Positions 1-10,984 of a stretch of 64,000 bases of DNA are shown in pieces. The position numbers and the translations under genes are program-made. The DNA comes from Rhynchonema sp. JSB1_4 (lineage: Eukaryota > Nematoda > Chromadorea > Monhysterida > Xyalidae), in the NCBI GenBank assembly GCA_030248065.1, contig JASAMV010002806.1, positions 19,487 through 83,486 on the forward strand. Direction: 5' to 3'. Positions within the stretch are counted from its first letter, which is position 1, and the number at the start of each line of letters is the position of its first letter. The notes below the pieces were generated by a model, which saw only the letters and a list, made by a program, of their open reading frames with translations, was not told the DNA's origin and did no database searches.

Positions 1-460
1 TGCAATATCAATCACAAAACGTTCCGAGGATTCGAGCGATCGCAACCCGAAGACCCCATGCTCATTCACCACTGCGAGGGCTTGACCTGTGACCTCGTAC
101 GTTCGTCAAAGGACCGCATCTACACATACATATTCCATACCGAACGTGAACGCGCCTGGCACGAGTTTTCGCAGGTGCAATTTTTTGGAGGGTTTTACTT
201 TTTTCTATTTTTTTTGATATAAATATACTGTAGTTACTAATGTCGTGACTTTGGTTGACTTGCATCTTTTCTCTTCTATTCATTTTTAGGCATTGATGGA
301 AGACGTGAATGTGACGAAACGAGGTGCAATTCTGTTCTTCAAGGAGCGAACGTTGGATCGAATCTTCTACGATCGAATTGAACCAATTATCAAGTTCATG
401 GAGAAGCACTACCGCAAGACAATCATGGAAATCGAAAATCACGAACGAAAAAAGGGTTAG
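1..460 (+). CDS. 3' end of an orphan gene, last two exons
   Basis: The reading frame is open from the first base to a GT donor after base 174 and resumes after an AG acceptor at 289 in the same phase. It ends at a TAG at 458-460. The 114 visible residues are charged and hydrophilic, with a lysine/glutamate-rich end (the last residues are HERKKG) and no membrane segment or recognisable motif. The intron is 115 bp, AT-rich, with a pyrimidine-rich 3' end. The gene is truncated by the window edge, so its start and length are unknown. It converges on the minus-strand gene ending at 555, leaving only about 95 bp between stops. I do not recognise the family. Exon pairing is supported by phase and by protein-like sequence on both sides of the intron. 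Confidence 0.6.
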
Positions 461-554
461 CTCAAAAAATTATATAATTCATGTATAAAGGCATAGATCG
501 TATAAATAGGACTAAAAACAGAAATTATCATCAATATTTCACTATTCTTACGAT

Positions 555-2017
555 TTACACCATCATCAAGTCACGTTGGTGCTGCTGCTGCGCGTGCATC
601 ATGCGTTGTCTATACATCACCAGTTTGACGTAAATCCAATTTATCATCGGTGCAATCACAAAGTATTTCAGCAGACTCAGGATTTGGTCGATAGCCACAC
701 TGACCGCCACGTCGTTGATATCCAGCCGCTGCTGAAATGTGGATAAGAAGAGTGTTTTCTCATATCTGTAAATATTCGCATTTTTGTACATATTTTTTAC
801 TGGCAATCAGCTGCATCGGACACACATTGTTAGCTCTGCATTGTGCCAGTCATGTCATGCTAAAGTTCTGCTGTGTTGGACACATTTTTTTAGGTTTTAG
901 TTGCGTAGGACATTTATTAGTTAGTTTTTGTTGCAACACATTAGTACAAGAAAAGCTGTGCAAGCGGACATCAACTAGTGAGTCAGCATGAAGCAGACAG
1001 AATTATGGACACACACAGACACACACACACAGCACAAAAGTGTTACCCAAAATGTGCCATTAGTTGGTTCATCATCATCATCATCATCATGATGTCCGTG
1101 TGCAGTAGTAGTTGTTGTTGTTGTCGTTGCTGTTGGTGTGCCGACGTATGCGAGTCCTTTTATCTTGACTGTCATGTTTTCAGCTAAACTGGTGCCCCGA
1201 TTTTCAAGATCGTCGACCCGAAGTTGCACCTTTTCGTACAAATTGTACAGTTGGTTTGTCCGATTTTGCATGCGTGATTGTTCATTGTTCATGTTACCCA
1301 TACCAGTTGACTGACGTTGGCCGAGTGCTTGTAGTGCAGTGTCAAATGTGTTCATCTGCTTGGCAACTTTTTGATAGAAATCATCCAACTTTGCACACGT
1401 GTCACACTGGTCTGGTTGGGCTGACTTTAAAAAAAAATTTTTTTCTACACAGTGTAAAAAGAACCCTTTCTTTGTTAATAGAAAAAACCCCGTCTGTTTT
1501 TATCACTTACATCGCCAATGTCGCCCGTAGTTGTAGTGGTGCTCGTTGCTTGCGTTGTGCTCATCGCCTCCAGCGGAACATCTCGGTTTGTTGACACATG
1601 CGATTGGCGCACATCGTTCGGCACACTAGTTTGCTGCAAGAGTTTCACACTTGTTTATTTTTGTAATTTTAATTTTTTAAACAAAGTGTCAGCTTACAAC
1701 ATGTTTTTCTTTGTTTACCTTAAATCAAGAATAAAATGAAGGAAAAAAACCTGTTGAGGCACTGCTGGGGCACACTCAATTTGTATGCTGGACGCAGCCG
1801 GAAACAATTCGCGGACGCGTTGTTCAGGCACGCATCCCTTTACGTGCACGCCGAGAATGTTGTGTTCCTTTCGTGTTGCGCTTTCATCGCCGGGCACACT
1901 GTTGCATTCGGCTGTCGCTAAGTAGTCATTGCAAGTGCAGTGATAGTCACACACCGATTTCAGCACACCAGCTTGGCACACACCGATTATGAGCAGCAGG
2001 CAAAAAATTTTCGACAT
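555..2017 (-). CDS. secreted/type I membrane protein, four exons, function unknown
   Basis: Four phase-0 exons: 2017-1751, 1633-1511, 1424-1047 and 731-555, giving about 314 aa. The first two introns have good GT-AG borders (donors gttttttt and gtaagt). Residues 1-16 (MSKIFCLLLIIGVCQA) are a typical signal peptide. A cysteine cluster follows with C-x3-C-x-C-x8-C spacing, resembling the N-terminal cap of leucine-rich-repeat proteins, though no LRRs follow. Residues 90-130 are Thr/Ser-rich. Residues about 143-215 look like a coiled coil after a CDTC motif. A Thr-run and an acidic HDDD stretch come next. Residues about 273-294 form one hydrophobic membrane segment, with a short basic/Gln-rich tail. 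The third donor (gtaaca at 1046) is chosen for phase and could be earlier. The function is not recognised, but the layout suggests a single-pass surface protein with a stalk. Confidence 0.6.
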
Positions 2018-2425
2018 ATTGCGAATTGCGAATATTTAATGCGCCGAGTTCTAGAAAAATAAATTTTTGTTTTTCGCTTCAATCACAGTTCTTCATAAAC
2101 TGCAGTGTGGCACTCAGTGCATGTGTGTTTTTTTCTGAATCGTGCAACATTAATCTTGTTTTCATTATCTAAGCATACATAACACCCTGCGCCCCGCTTG
2201 TCTCTGCCAGCCTGCGCTGTGAAAAAAAACAGTGGCACAACAAAAACAACAACAACGCCAGCCAGCCACTGTGTGTATGCATATTTGTCTGCGCATAGGC
2301 ATGCATAGCTCCATCATGTACCAGCGTATCTGCCCAACCAACATACGTGCATACGTAACGCGTACATTACATACATACCTTGCATGCCGCAGATTTTTTT
2401 AAAATTGCAGCATTCATCAGACATA
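2018..2425. promoter_or_regulatory. divergent intergenic region between two orphan genes
   Basis: About 400 bp separate the minus-strand start at 2017 from the plus-strand ATG at 2426. The sequence holds CAACAA and TGCATAC-like short repeats and an AT-rich patch just upstream of the minus-strand gene. No clear TATA box can be assigned. I treat it as the probable bidirectional promoter because nothing else is visible in it. Confidence 0.3.
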
Positions 2426-2579
2426 ATGTTGCATCCTGATCATCCACAGTTCACAGTTGTTCGTCAATCGGTGATGAGCAGGATGATTCGTGCCTACAAT
2501 GTGACCGGCGAAGCACCTTTTGTGTCTCGTGAAGCTGGCCGTTTGGGTATGGTTACACTTACCTGTATACTATGCATGC

Positions 2580-2612
<33 letters not shown>

Positions 2613-3362
2613 TGTATAGCACTTGCAATCGCATTTACAGGAATAAAGGCACTGGTCTACATTCTCACAGCGTACGCTACGAATCTGCAAACTGTGACCA
2701 ACGAGCCGGTGCACGAGCAGATTTCATGTTGGTATTGAAAATGATCAGTGTTAAGGGCTTTTTTAAAAAAAACTTTTTTGTACCAAATACATTACCTGAT
2801 ACAGGGATCATTACCATTGAGCAATTTCTCACCCATACTGTGTCGGCTTGGCAACGTACCAATGTGATTCCGCGCGAACGTTTCACCGAAGTGCTGTTGG
2901 TCCTGTTGGGGGTCGTGTTCGGTCACGACCCCATCTACCGCATTCTGACACCGAATCAACTGGCCATCATGCAAACCAAATCGTGGTGGCCCCACTTTCA
3001 ACGCTCGTCCTATGGCCGACTGATGATGCACCCGCCGGCAATTTCCACCGGTTACCGGACTTTCTGGGTTTTTTTCTACTTGTGTAAAACGTGAATAATG
3101 AAAATAGATCTTTTGTGTGGCCTTTTTTCATAAGCCCTCCGTTCTGTGTCCATTTCCGAGTCGCCACCACCGCCAACTACATCAAATGCCGAATCGGTTA
3201 CTGCGCATGTATGCACTTTTTTTGCACGTATAAATGTGTTTGTACATACGTAAAAAAATGAACATCTTTGTTTTTATTCAGCGTCAGGGATGGTTTCAAC
3301 GTGTGTGCGCTCTGATTCGACGTCGCCGTGATGTCACCAACTCGCGCGAACGTCTCGTGTGA
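2426..3362 (+). CDS. orphan five-exon gene
   Basis: The model has exons 2426-2546, 2641-2727, 2805-3050, 3135-3208 and 3282-3362. The phases close exactly (609 nt, 202 aa plus stop). The start is the ATG at 2426, just downstream of an AG that could end a 5' UTR intron. The first intron contains an (ATGT)n microsatellite at about 2584-2618. The second donor is weak (gttggt) but is the only one that keeps exon 3 open. Exon 3 encodes the best-defined part, a helical segment with WWPHFQ near its end. Exon 4 is Ser/Pro/Thr-rich (PPPP) and the last exon is basic (IRRRRD). No signal peptide or known motif is visible. The gene is transcribed away from the membrane-protein gene at 555-2017. The family is unknown. 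Confidence 0.45.
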
Positions 3363-3471
3363 TATGTGACTGCATGTGACTTCTTCTCTGTAGGTTCAGT
3401 CGCCGGTCCTTAAACAGCCGTGAAAAATCATGCTGCTTTTTTCATACATTAACCCTTCGCAGTCTCCGATT

Positions 3472-4300
3472 TTATCTTTGTTCGTCGTTCATTGTTGTCT
3501 CCAGGATTATGCACTTAGCGAACCGGTCGCACAAATGCAATGCACGTAATAATAATAATTCGTAAAGAACACGTAACGCAAACACGAAAAATAATCTCAT
3601 ATTCGTCAACGTATACATAGTGGAAGCACCAAGAGGTTCCAGTTCGGGTTCCAGTGCGCAGCACGAGCCTGAAAAACGAGAGCTATAACCAATGTTACTG
3701 TTAAAATGTACAACCAATGTACAAGCACAACCAGTGTTACTGCGCACACCGCTATGTATATATGCATCTATGTATGTAATGTATGTACATAGTAACCCAC
3801 TGGGTTACTGTAGGTTCGTCACGCCCACTCGGGACATCGGCGCTCCTCCCCCGCCTTTTACATAACCAGCCAATGACATCTTCGTCGGGGGTAGACCGAT
3901 TTGTGATGGGGAGATAGCGCGCGATTGCGACTCGGAAAAAATGGTCAATTTGAGCTAGTTTTGACTGTAGTAGCGCCTCCCTATCATGTGCAGCAGTGAT
4001 GAGCGGTTGTAGTTGGTTTGAAATTTGCTCGAAAATTTCCGTCTCATACTGGAATGCATTCGTATTTGTGAGTCTACCGAGATGTGCCGGCCACTTAGTC
4101 ATCAGGGTGTCATTGATTTTGTAGATGACATTCGAAATCTTGATTCTCTGGACATCAATTTGCGTGCGAATGTTGGTCAGATCTACGCGCTGCTGTGCCA
4201 GAGGCAAGTGCGGGTCAGGAATTGGGACATTCGCAATATTTGATTGATCGACTTCCTCAATGTATGAATTGAGGGAATTTGCGTCGATTTGCAATGCACT
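3472..4300 (-). CDS. coiled-coil protein with C-terminal hydrophobic segment, 5' exon(s) not seen
   Basis: Exon 4300-3862 follows an AG acceptor (attaaag). It is joined to exon 3668-3472 (acceptor tttttcag) through a GT donor at 3861, and the phases match (636 nt, 211 aa plus stop). The first exon is heptad-rich, with long stretches of Leu, Ile, Asn and Gln, and probably forms helices. The second exon carries a hydrophobic stretch with several Leu in a row (ELLLLRALHL) that could be a membrane anchor, then a polar tail. No ATG is placed near 4300 in frame, so at least one upstream exon is missing. A piece of LTR element lies immediately upstream (4303-5091) and may sit in the preceding intron. 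I do not recognise the protein. Confidence 0.45.
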
Positions 4301-4302
4301 CT

Positions 4303-5091
4303 TTAATACCGAGAAAAGCACAGAATTAAGCGTCAGAAAGGAAAGAGTAAACTCAGATTAGCACGTTCAAGATCGGAATCGATTGCACACCGTGAAGTCG
4401 AAGGTCGCGCGGGAGTCGTCTGTGATCCCAGGGATGCCAAAAATGTAGTAGACTTCTTTGGTGTTCGTGTGTTGGTCGGTATTGTCGCAAAGGTTGTCGT
4501 TGCGGTTGTGTGGTGTCTTGCGTTGCTCTCTTGTTGGTGTTTGACTTGTCTTGTAAGGAAAGCAGAGCCACGGAGCCAAAGTGGTTGGTGTGGCAAGTTT
4601 ACGTCAACGTCGTAGGTAAGGACCCGCCAAGAAAAAACACGAGAGTTCAGTAGAGTCGAAATCTTAGAAGTGACAAAGTCAGAGCAGGAAGCAACGGCAA
4701 AACAAACAGGAAAGACAACAGAAAGCAAACATCTAATTACACGCGGCAAAGTTGCCCCAAAAGGGGGCGCACAAGAACAGACCAAAGGGGGCGCAATTAG
4801 TAGTTTACACAAGCACCAAGCAAGCACAAGCGGCATCCGCTATAGGTGTACAAAGGTATGGGCACACACTAATGCGAGAATACTAACATAGCATACTGAT
4901 GCCAGAAAAGTCAGAAAATAGTCAACATTTTCTACACCCCTTACTTTAGAAGAAAGTAGGCATAATAACAAAAGAAGCAGAATACAAAGAATACAAGACA
5001 ATAACTCGCATCAAGATAAAAACATGGTGACGCAAAAAATACAAAGGCAGCACACTCCCACCAACAGCAAAATGCAAGCAATATGGTGTCG
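4303..5091 (-). mobile_element. fragment of composite-LTR retroelement: 3' part of LTR plus primer-binding site and leader
   Basis: Read on the minus strand, bases 4936-4444 match the 3' 497 bp of the large LTRs at 32071-33562 and 36347-37831. They start TGTAGAAAATG and end GTCTACTACA. The bases just upstream (5091-4937) match the stretch that precedes that point in both large LTRs, including a near copy of the purine tract. Directly after the LTR end comes TTTTTGGCATCCC, the same primer-binding-site start as at 33563. The SGNH coding part of the LTR is absent here. This third copy supports the reading that this region is the inner part of one long LTR rather than a separate short LTR, because it is followed by a primer-binding site yet preceded by a PPT-like tract. 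Confidence 0.7.
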
Positions 5092-6076
5092 CCAAAAAGC
5101 GTAAAACATTACGATAATCAAGAATCAGTTTCTTCTCTAATAACTTATCCAGAGTGTTATCCGAGCCAGCTCATGTTATATTCTACTTTTCGGGTCCGTT
5201 TGGTGCAATCCAACATTCAACTTTCGTCAAAAGTTTATCGTCGTTTTCTCCAACATCAACTAAGGGGTGCATGTGAGGCTTGAGGGGATAAATGGGTTCT
5301 ATTATTTTTCTGTATTTTTGTAAGCAATCATCCAAATGCCAATTTAATAGCTGTTCTAAGTTTTGGAGTTTTAAGTTTTTGTTCTAAGCTAATAGTTTCG
5401 CTAAGATTAAAAATTATGTTCGTGCCTTTATTGTGTGTGCCTTTACTAAATCGCATTTTCTTAAAAATTTCAGTGCATTTTTGTATTCGGCATTATTTTC
5501 ATTGTATTCGGCATTATTGTCACTAATAAGGCGCCTAAATTTTATGTTTTTATTTAGGATTTGTGCCAGTTGCTGACTTTGCTGTGTAATTGTAGTGTCG
5601 TAATTTCCTTAATTTTTCTCTTATCTAGGCTTTTATGTTGACACAAGTGTCAACATTCCCTAAAACCGTGGATAGTGTAACAGCCACCTTTAGTACGCCA
5701 GTACTGTAACCCTATTATTATTTTTAGTAGGCATATTTGCGTGTGCGAACACGCCACCGTATGTTTTGACGTGATGCTTCTGACGTTATTTCACTCTGGT
5801 TTCGTGTAGTTTTAGCCAGCTACCAGTTCAGTTACCCACCCGGCTCTTTGTGTGATTTTCACAGTTTTTGTATCCTGATTTTGTATTGGTTTTCATCACA
5901 ATATTTTAGTCTGACCTACATAAAACTATAATATGGTTCGTAACTCGCACTTTCTTAAATAATAGAGTTAGGTAACGAAATGCATTAAGTAACAAAACAT
6001 GGTACCCTAAAGTAACTCGTTAACAGTTCTTCAGTCTTGGGGTTCTATTTTGGGTTACTTCTTTCTATTTTCAGAC
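5092..6076. other. intergenic, no gene recognised
   Basis: The stretch is AT-rich and contains short homopolymer runs. It has a near-palindrome around 5640 (tgttgacacaagtgtcaaca), which could be the end of an old repeat. I see no open frame with protein-like composition. The last bases (tttctattttcag at 6062-6074) look like a splice acceptor two bases before the ATG of the next gene. Confidence 0.4.
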
Positions 6077-6514
6077 ATGCAGTTAACGAACTTGATTTTC
6101 GCTGACGAGGCTGCGGCCGTTCACGCGTTTTTGGAAGAGAAGATCAATAAGGAAATCGCAAAGGTGAATCAAGTATACGTCGAACGCATTGCCGAGTCAT
6201 TGGCTGCCGCCATTGGTGCGATGAGCCATGAGCTGTGCTCTGGTTGCCAAGTCAAGGCTCCAGCCTACGAGCACGTATGCATCGGCCCACCATCCGAGTA
6301 CGTCAAGCAATTTGAGTAGCAGTTGGGCGAGCGCCTGGAGTCTGATCTGGAAGCCTTTCACGACCAACTGTCCGGTATGGACAACATTGGCTATCGAGCT
6401 CAGACCACGTGGATGAATGAGAATCAGTGGGTCAACGACTTTGTTGCCAACAATGTTGGACTGGTCGGCTCGTACATGGATGAACATTACCCTCATTGTG
6501 TGAAATCCTTGTGA
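6077..6514 (+). pseudogene. orphan gene with one in-frame TAG
   Basis: An ATG at 6077 directly follows a splice-acceptor-like tract. The frame runs 80 codons to a TAG at 6317-6319, then stays open and protein-like in the same frame for 64 more codons to TGA at 6512-6514. The first half contains a possible metal-binding pattern, C-x2-C-x8-H-x-C (CSGC...HVC), near residues 58-72. The acidic-helical second half shows no motif. The interrupting codon could be a C-to-T change of a Gln codon. The next gene downstream has the same kind of lesion. The protein family is not recognised. With a single premature stop the gene is probably a young pseudogene, but readthrough cannot be judged from sequence alone. 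Confidence 0.5.
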
Positions 6515-6779
6515 TTCATGTTGTTGCTTGTTCGTTTTAAGGTTTTTGTTTTGTTGAAAACGAGAAAAGAAGAAAAAAAGAGAAAAGAAAATGACCCAAT
6601 CAGCGCCACGTGCTGACCAATCAGCGAAGTGACATGCATCGCGAATCTGCAAGCAGCTATATATTGGATAGTTTGCCTTAAATTAATCTGTTGTCCGATT
6701 ACCAGGTCTTGAAATAAGCTGATAAAACTTAAAATGCTCGAAAAGAGCGAAGCCTTGACGAAAAGTTTCATTGATGCGT

Positions 6780-6987
6780 TGTCGTGACGATATTTGTGCA
6801 TGTTTATGTTGTGTCTGACAAGAGTGCGCGGGCCTAGAAAACCCACGTATTGATAACGGAGAGTGAATGCTTATAATGTGTGACTTTGCGTTGCTTGTTC
6901 AGTTGCAGTGCAGTTGGATTTACGGAACGGAATGAATAAAGTAGTAGTAGAAAGCCAACGGTGAATAAGAGTCTTTTCGTCACTATA
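6780..6987 (+). repeat. left LTR of the 6780-7910 element
   Basis: 208 bp, TGTCGTGACG...CGTCACTATA. It is repeated with only a few differences at 7703-7910. Confidence 0.88.
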
Positions 6988-7702
6988 TTCTGGCATAACC
7001 CTGTCGCGTCGAGTCGAATCCGAGTGCGAAAGAAGTCCAATGTCATGTCCCCTGGTCGTGCAGCCACTTGTTGTGTGAGCTGGCACAAAATTTTGAGCAA
7101 AAGATGATTGTGTGCACATTTTGTGACGTGCACTGCAAATTTATGGCCACGTGTGCGCACAGCAAGCGAATATTCAAGTGTGAAATTCAGTGATGGAATT
7201 CAACGTCGTCGTGTGACATTCAATTCGTGTTGGCAACGTCGCTCACTTCTCAAGGGGGAGGAGGAGCATAGTCGTCCACTGCATGCAGTCCCGGAGGGTA
7301 GTCGCACCTCCAGTACAACCCTTCAACACCAACAAGTCGAACATCAACTCCAATAGCCTTTCAATCACTCCAAACGATCAACAATAGTCGAAGTCGATGG
7401 CTACGAACTGCAACGAACAGCAACAAACGACGAACGAGGGTGAAGCGAACAGACGAGACTCCCCAAACGCGTATGCAGTCACCGACAGGCTGTCTAACGT
7501 TGAGGACAAGGCCGGACCGAGGACAGTTGGGAGGGCCACAGATGGATTCATGCCTGATGGTCACTCAAGGTGACACTGAGCCGATTGGACTGGAATTGTG
7601 ACACATTCATCATTTGAGCGAGATTTATTTGAACGTAGTGATGATTCATTTGAGATAGAATTTTGAGGCAGATTCATTTATTGAGCTTCTTGAGGGGGAG
7701 AA

Positions 7703-7910
7703 TGTCGTGACGATATTTGTGCATGTTTATGTTGTGTCTGACAAGAGTGCGCGGGCCTAGAAAACCCACGTACTGATAACGGAATGTGAATGCTTATAAT
7801 GTGTGACTTTGCGTTGCTTGTTCAGTTGCAGTGCAGTTGGATTTACGGAACGGAATGAATAAAGTAGTAGTAGAAAGCAAACAGTGAATAACAGTCTTTT
7901 CGTCACTATA
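7703..7910 (+). repeat. right LTR of the 6780-7910 element
   Basis: 208 bp copy of the left LTR. It is preceded by a polypurine tract and followed by the TGCGT target duplication. Confidence 0.88.
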
Positions 7911-8480
7911 TGCGTGCCAGCGCGGGCTGACCGCCTGGGTTCGTAAGCGGCTGCGCAACAGCATCTCGTCCCGCTACAACTACATTGATGACGAAGATCC
8001 CAAGCTGTTCTCCTAGTCCCCCAAGTTCGACGGCCGCGACAACTTTGACCGGGTCACTGCCTACAATCGCGCCGCCGAGCACGGTCTGCAATGCGGTCCT
8101 CACAACAGCTATTGGTACATTCCATCTGATGTCGTCTTCCGTCGTGGAGGTTCGATCGAAAAGGTATGAAAAGTTACGAATTGTCTTTATAGATGATAAC
8201 TGTGATGTTGCAGGTCTACAAAACCTGGGCCGAGTGTCTGCCGTTGAATCGGGACGACATAAGAGCCACCGACGTCATGATGTTCCAGGCCGAGAATCCG
8301 TTTGAGAAAATTGATGGTGCGTGGCAAGAAGATCTGAAGGCATTCTTGTGTGACAATGAGTTGATGCATGAACTTGAATTGAGAATAAACCCGTTGATGT
8401 TGTTTGGTTCAGTGGTCTGTGTTTGGTGTACAAACAATAAGGGGCTTCGAGTCTCACATGATAATAGATCCACGGTCTGA

Positions 8481-10419
8481 CGGAGATCTGATAAATTTTG
8501 TTCTGATGTGTCTTTTTTGCCGCTCACAGTATTCAGCAAAACGCACCCAGGTTAAATAACGCACAATAAACAACGCACAATAAATGACGCACGATAAGTG
8601 ACGTATGAAAAAAAATGATGATGCATGAAATAAAAAAGTGAAGCTCAAAAGGGGCAAACTACGCTGTGCTTTGGGGATTACGCATATATCGTTTTTACTG
8701 GTGTGATAACGTAACCCACCGTACCCAGGATACCGTAACCCGGCTGCCGTAACCCACCAGTACATCTTAACCACAAACACATACAGTGCAACCAAAACCT
8801 GCATTTGCCTTGCAACCAAAATTACCAAGCCGGGGAGGGCGCTACCAAAATTGTCGCACTTTTTCATGGGACAGTGTGATACGGCCCCAATCCACGAAAA
8901 CCACACCTTAGGCTTAGGCTTACGCCTAAACACCACATTAGAGTCCGACCAGTGCAGAACACACCGTTTCAGGACATTATCCCCTTGCAACCAAAATTAC
9001 CGCGCCGGCGAGGGTGCAACCAAAACGCCCGTCCCATACTACTCATGGGTACCAGAAATAATACATACATGCTTATCAGTTGGGCACCATGCTGTGCCAT
9101 GGTGAGTGTATATTGCACTGGTACCGTATATTGGGTACATTGCGTATTTGGTTTCCGTAGGTACATTGGGTATCATGTATGTTGGGTACCGTAGTTGCAT
9201 TGGGTACCTTGTATGTTGGGTACCATGGGTACTTTGTTTTGTAACAGCAGCTTTGTATGTGTCACCACAGTCTGACGGAGTAAAATAATCTATGTGTCAG
9301 CAAGGGGTAAAATAATAGTAAGTACCCGGCTATACCCACGCATGTTGGACATAGTTTTTGGCTGTGCTGACCAAACAGCTGCGTGGATATCGTCGTAGGT
9401 CGTACTAGAATCATAAATAAATCGGACGTATAAAGTCGCGTCGTAGCTCACGTCATCAACAATAAATAATCGGACGTTGAATCACAATTAGCGAGATCGG
9501 ATTTGGTGAAAATAACGAAACAGCACTTTTTTAACGGCCACTTTCGAAACGTTTCGGTCACGCTCAGTTTCATTTCGGTTAACAGCTCTGTCTGTCGTTC
9601 ATTTGCCCTGAGAAACTTCGCACAGCTTCTGAGCATGAAGACAATCTCGAAAAAATCACAAGTTATCGATCGGGCCGACAACTTTGCAGTTTTCGGTCGG
9701 GTTCGTCTCGGCCGCGGTTAGAAATTTTGTTAGAAAAGCCATGTCAGAAATTATTTGAGGAATTTGGCTAGGGTCCCCGGACCAGGCGCTTCCTGAGTAG
9801 GTAGGCACAAGTGTTACTGCTCGTCGAACTCGATCAGCTATGTGCACAGTAGCAGCAGATGGGGATGACTCTCCCTAACGGTTCTTCATTATTGAACGAA
9901 AATTTGAGGAAGTTTGTGCGAGCCGCTCCCTTGTAGCAGCCGCCCTATCTTTCCAGCAGGAACGTACTCTGTCCAAAATCTCTTTAAAGCACTAGAATCC
10001 CCGCAGACAAAGATCGATATGTAAGATCGATCTAGCGAACCTCTCTTTTGTCCACAAAAAAATTTACTGGGAGGCACCTTCTAAGTCAGTACACACGCAA
10101 AACCTCGCCGCCTTTGAAATCAACACACTTGTTGAACGATTTAGGCGACGCAATTGCCCCACTTTCGGCTCGACTTTTTATTCTTTTTATTTGTTTTTAT
10201 TTTATTATTTATTTTTATTTTTATTCGGCCCGAAACGACGCCAACCCGATCACGGGAGTCGTTCGGATGTCGCAGCTGACCAACACGCGGCCAAACGAAC
10301 GAAATACCTCACTGAAAAAGATCTTAGCCAAAGAAAGATGAGAAAGAGGAGAAGATCAATAACAAAAAGGAAACCGATAAAAATGAACAAGTTAGACAAA
10401 TTGACTGCAATTATTGGGG
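8481..10419. other. 1.9 kb without recognisable genes
   Basis: No frame here has convincing protein-like composition. Notable content is limited to short imperfect repeats: ACGCACAATAAA-like units near 8555-8600, CCGTAACCC-like units near 8715-8760, and a cluster of TTGGGTACC/GGTACC units at about 9110-9240. A T-rich tract lies at 10170-10225. This looks like decayed repeat sequence. Confidence 0.4.
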
Positions 10420-10750
10420 TGTTTGTCTGATGTTCCAGAGACTGGTTGCATGCGACGTCCAAGTCTGGGGCCGGAACACCGTCCGTTGTGTTTCAAACTG
10501 AGTGAAGGAAGTTTGCTAACAGGTCAGCTTGAGCCTTGCTGTCTGAAGCAAGCTGTCCATCATCAGCCTGGATGGGCGGCATGGCACCAGTCTGGGAGTC
10601 ACGGTGACCAGTCAGAGCTTTGATGTTTCGCCAGGACTCAGCAGGCTTAGGCATGCCCGAGCAGTTGTTTGCAGCGAACTCTGCTTTCGATACCCGAATT
10701 TCTTTCCTCACGCGCTTGCGCAATTGAAAGAATTTCGAGTTGTGAGAGCG
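10420..10750 (-). mobile_element. LINE fragment, region upstream of the reverse transcriptase
   Basis: The minus-strand frame at 10723-10493 encodes a segment ending LLANFLHSV. It closely parallels the segment ending LLATYFHSV in the LINE copy at 31860-32042, including a preceding Asp/Gly-Leu-Ser-Asp block. Both precede the RT domain of CR1/jockey-like ORF2 proteins. The frame is interrupted right after this block. It represents a related but diverged LINE, not a copy of the array members. Confidence 0.55.
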
Positions 10751-10984
10751 ATCGCCAGTGGCTTTGTAATTTGTTAAGTAATGTTTAATAAATAAGAATA
10801 GCTAAAACAACAGGGAAGCGCTATCGGCGCTCACGGTGAGACGATAACAAATCTGAAGACACTCAAACTGACTCTAACTGAACAGAACTGAACTGAATTG
10901 AACTGATCTGAATTACCGTAGCCCGTTCTCTTTGATTAGAAAGGACACGACAAGCTTGGAATGGTTGCGGAGGAGTGGAATGGG

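Larger units (their letters stand above)
6780..7910 (+). mobile_element. miniature LTR retrotransposon (TRIM-like), 1131 bp
   Basis: Two 208-bp direct repeats (6780-6987 and 7703-7910) flank a 715-bp interior. They start TGTCGTGACG and end CGTCACTATA, so the termini are TG...TA. The 5-bp target duplication TGCGT is present at 6775-6779 and 7911-7915. The interior begins with a primer-binding-site candidate (TGGCATAACCCTG at 6991) and ends with a polypurine tract (gagggggagaa) immediately before the right LTR. Each LTR has an AATAAA (in gaatgaataaag). The interior has no gag or pol; its longest frames (about 80 codons) show no homology. It therefore needs proteins from another element. The LTRs are nearly identical, so the insertion is young. 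Confidence 0.88.
6734..8480 (+). pseudogene. orphan gene split by an LTR insertion and carrying an in-frame TAG
   Basis: An ATG at 6734 opens a frame that is cut at 6779 by the miniature LTR element. It resumes at 7916 in register once one copy of the 5-bp duplication is discounted. The frame continues to a GT donor at 8164 and resumes after AG at 8213, phase 0, running to a stop at 8478-8480. A TAG lies in frame at 8014-8016, with protein-like sequence on both sides. The C-terminal exon is acidic with several Trp. No motif is recognised. The insertion and the nonsense codon each suffice to inactivate it. The true 3' end is uncertain because the last 25 codons look less protein-like. Confidence 0.55.
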
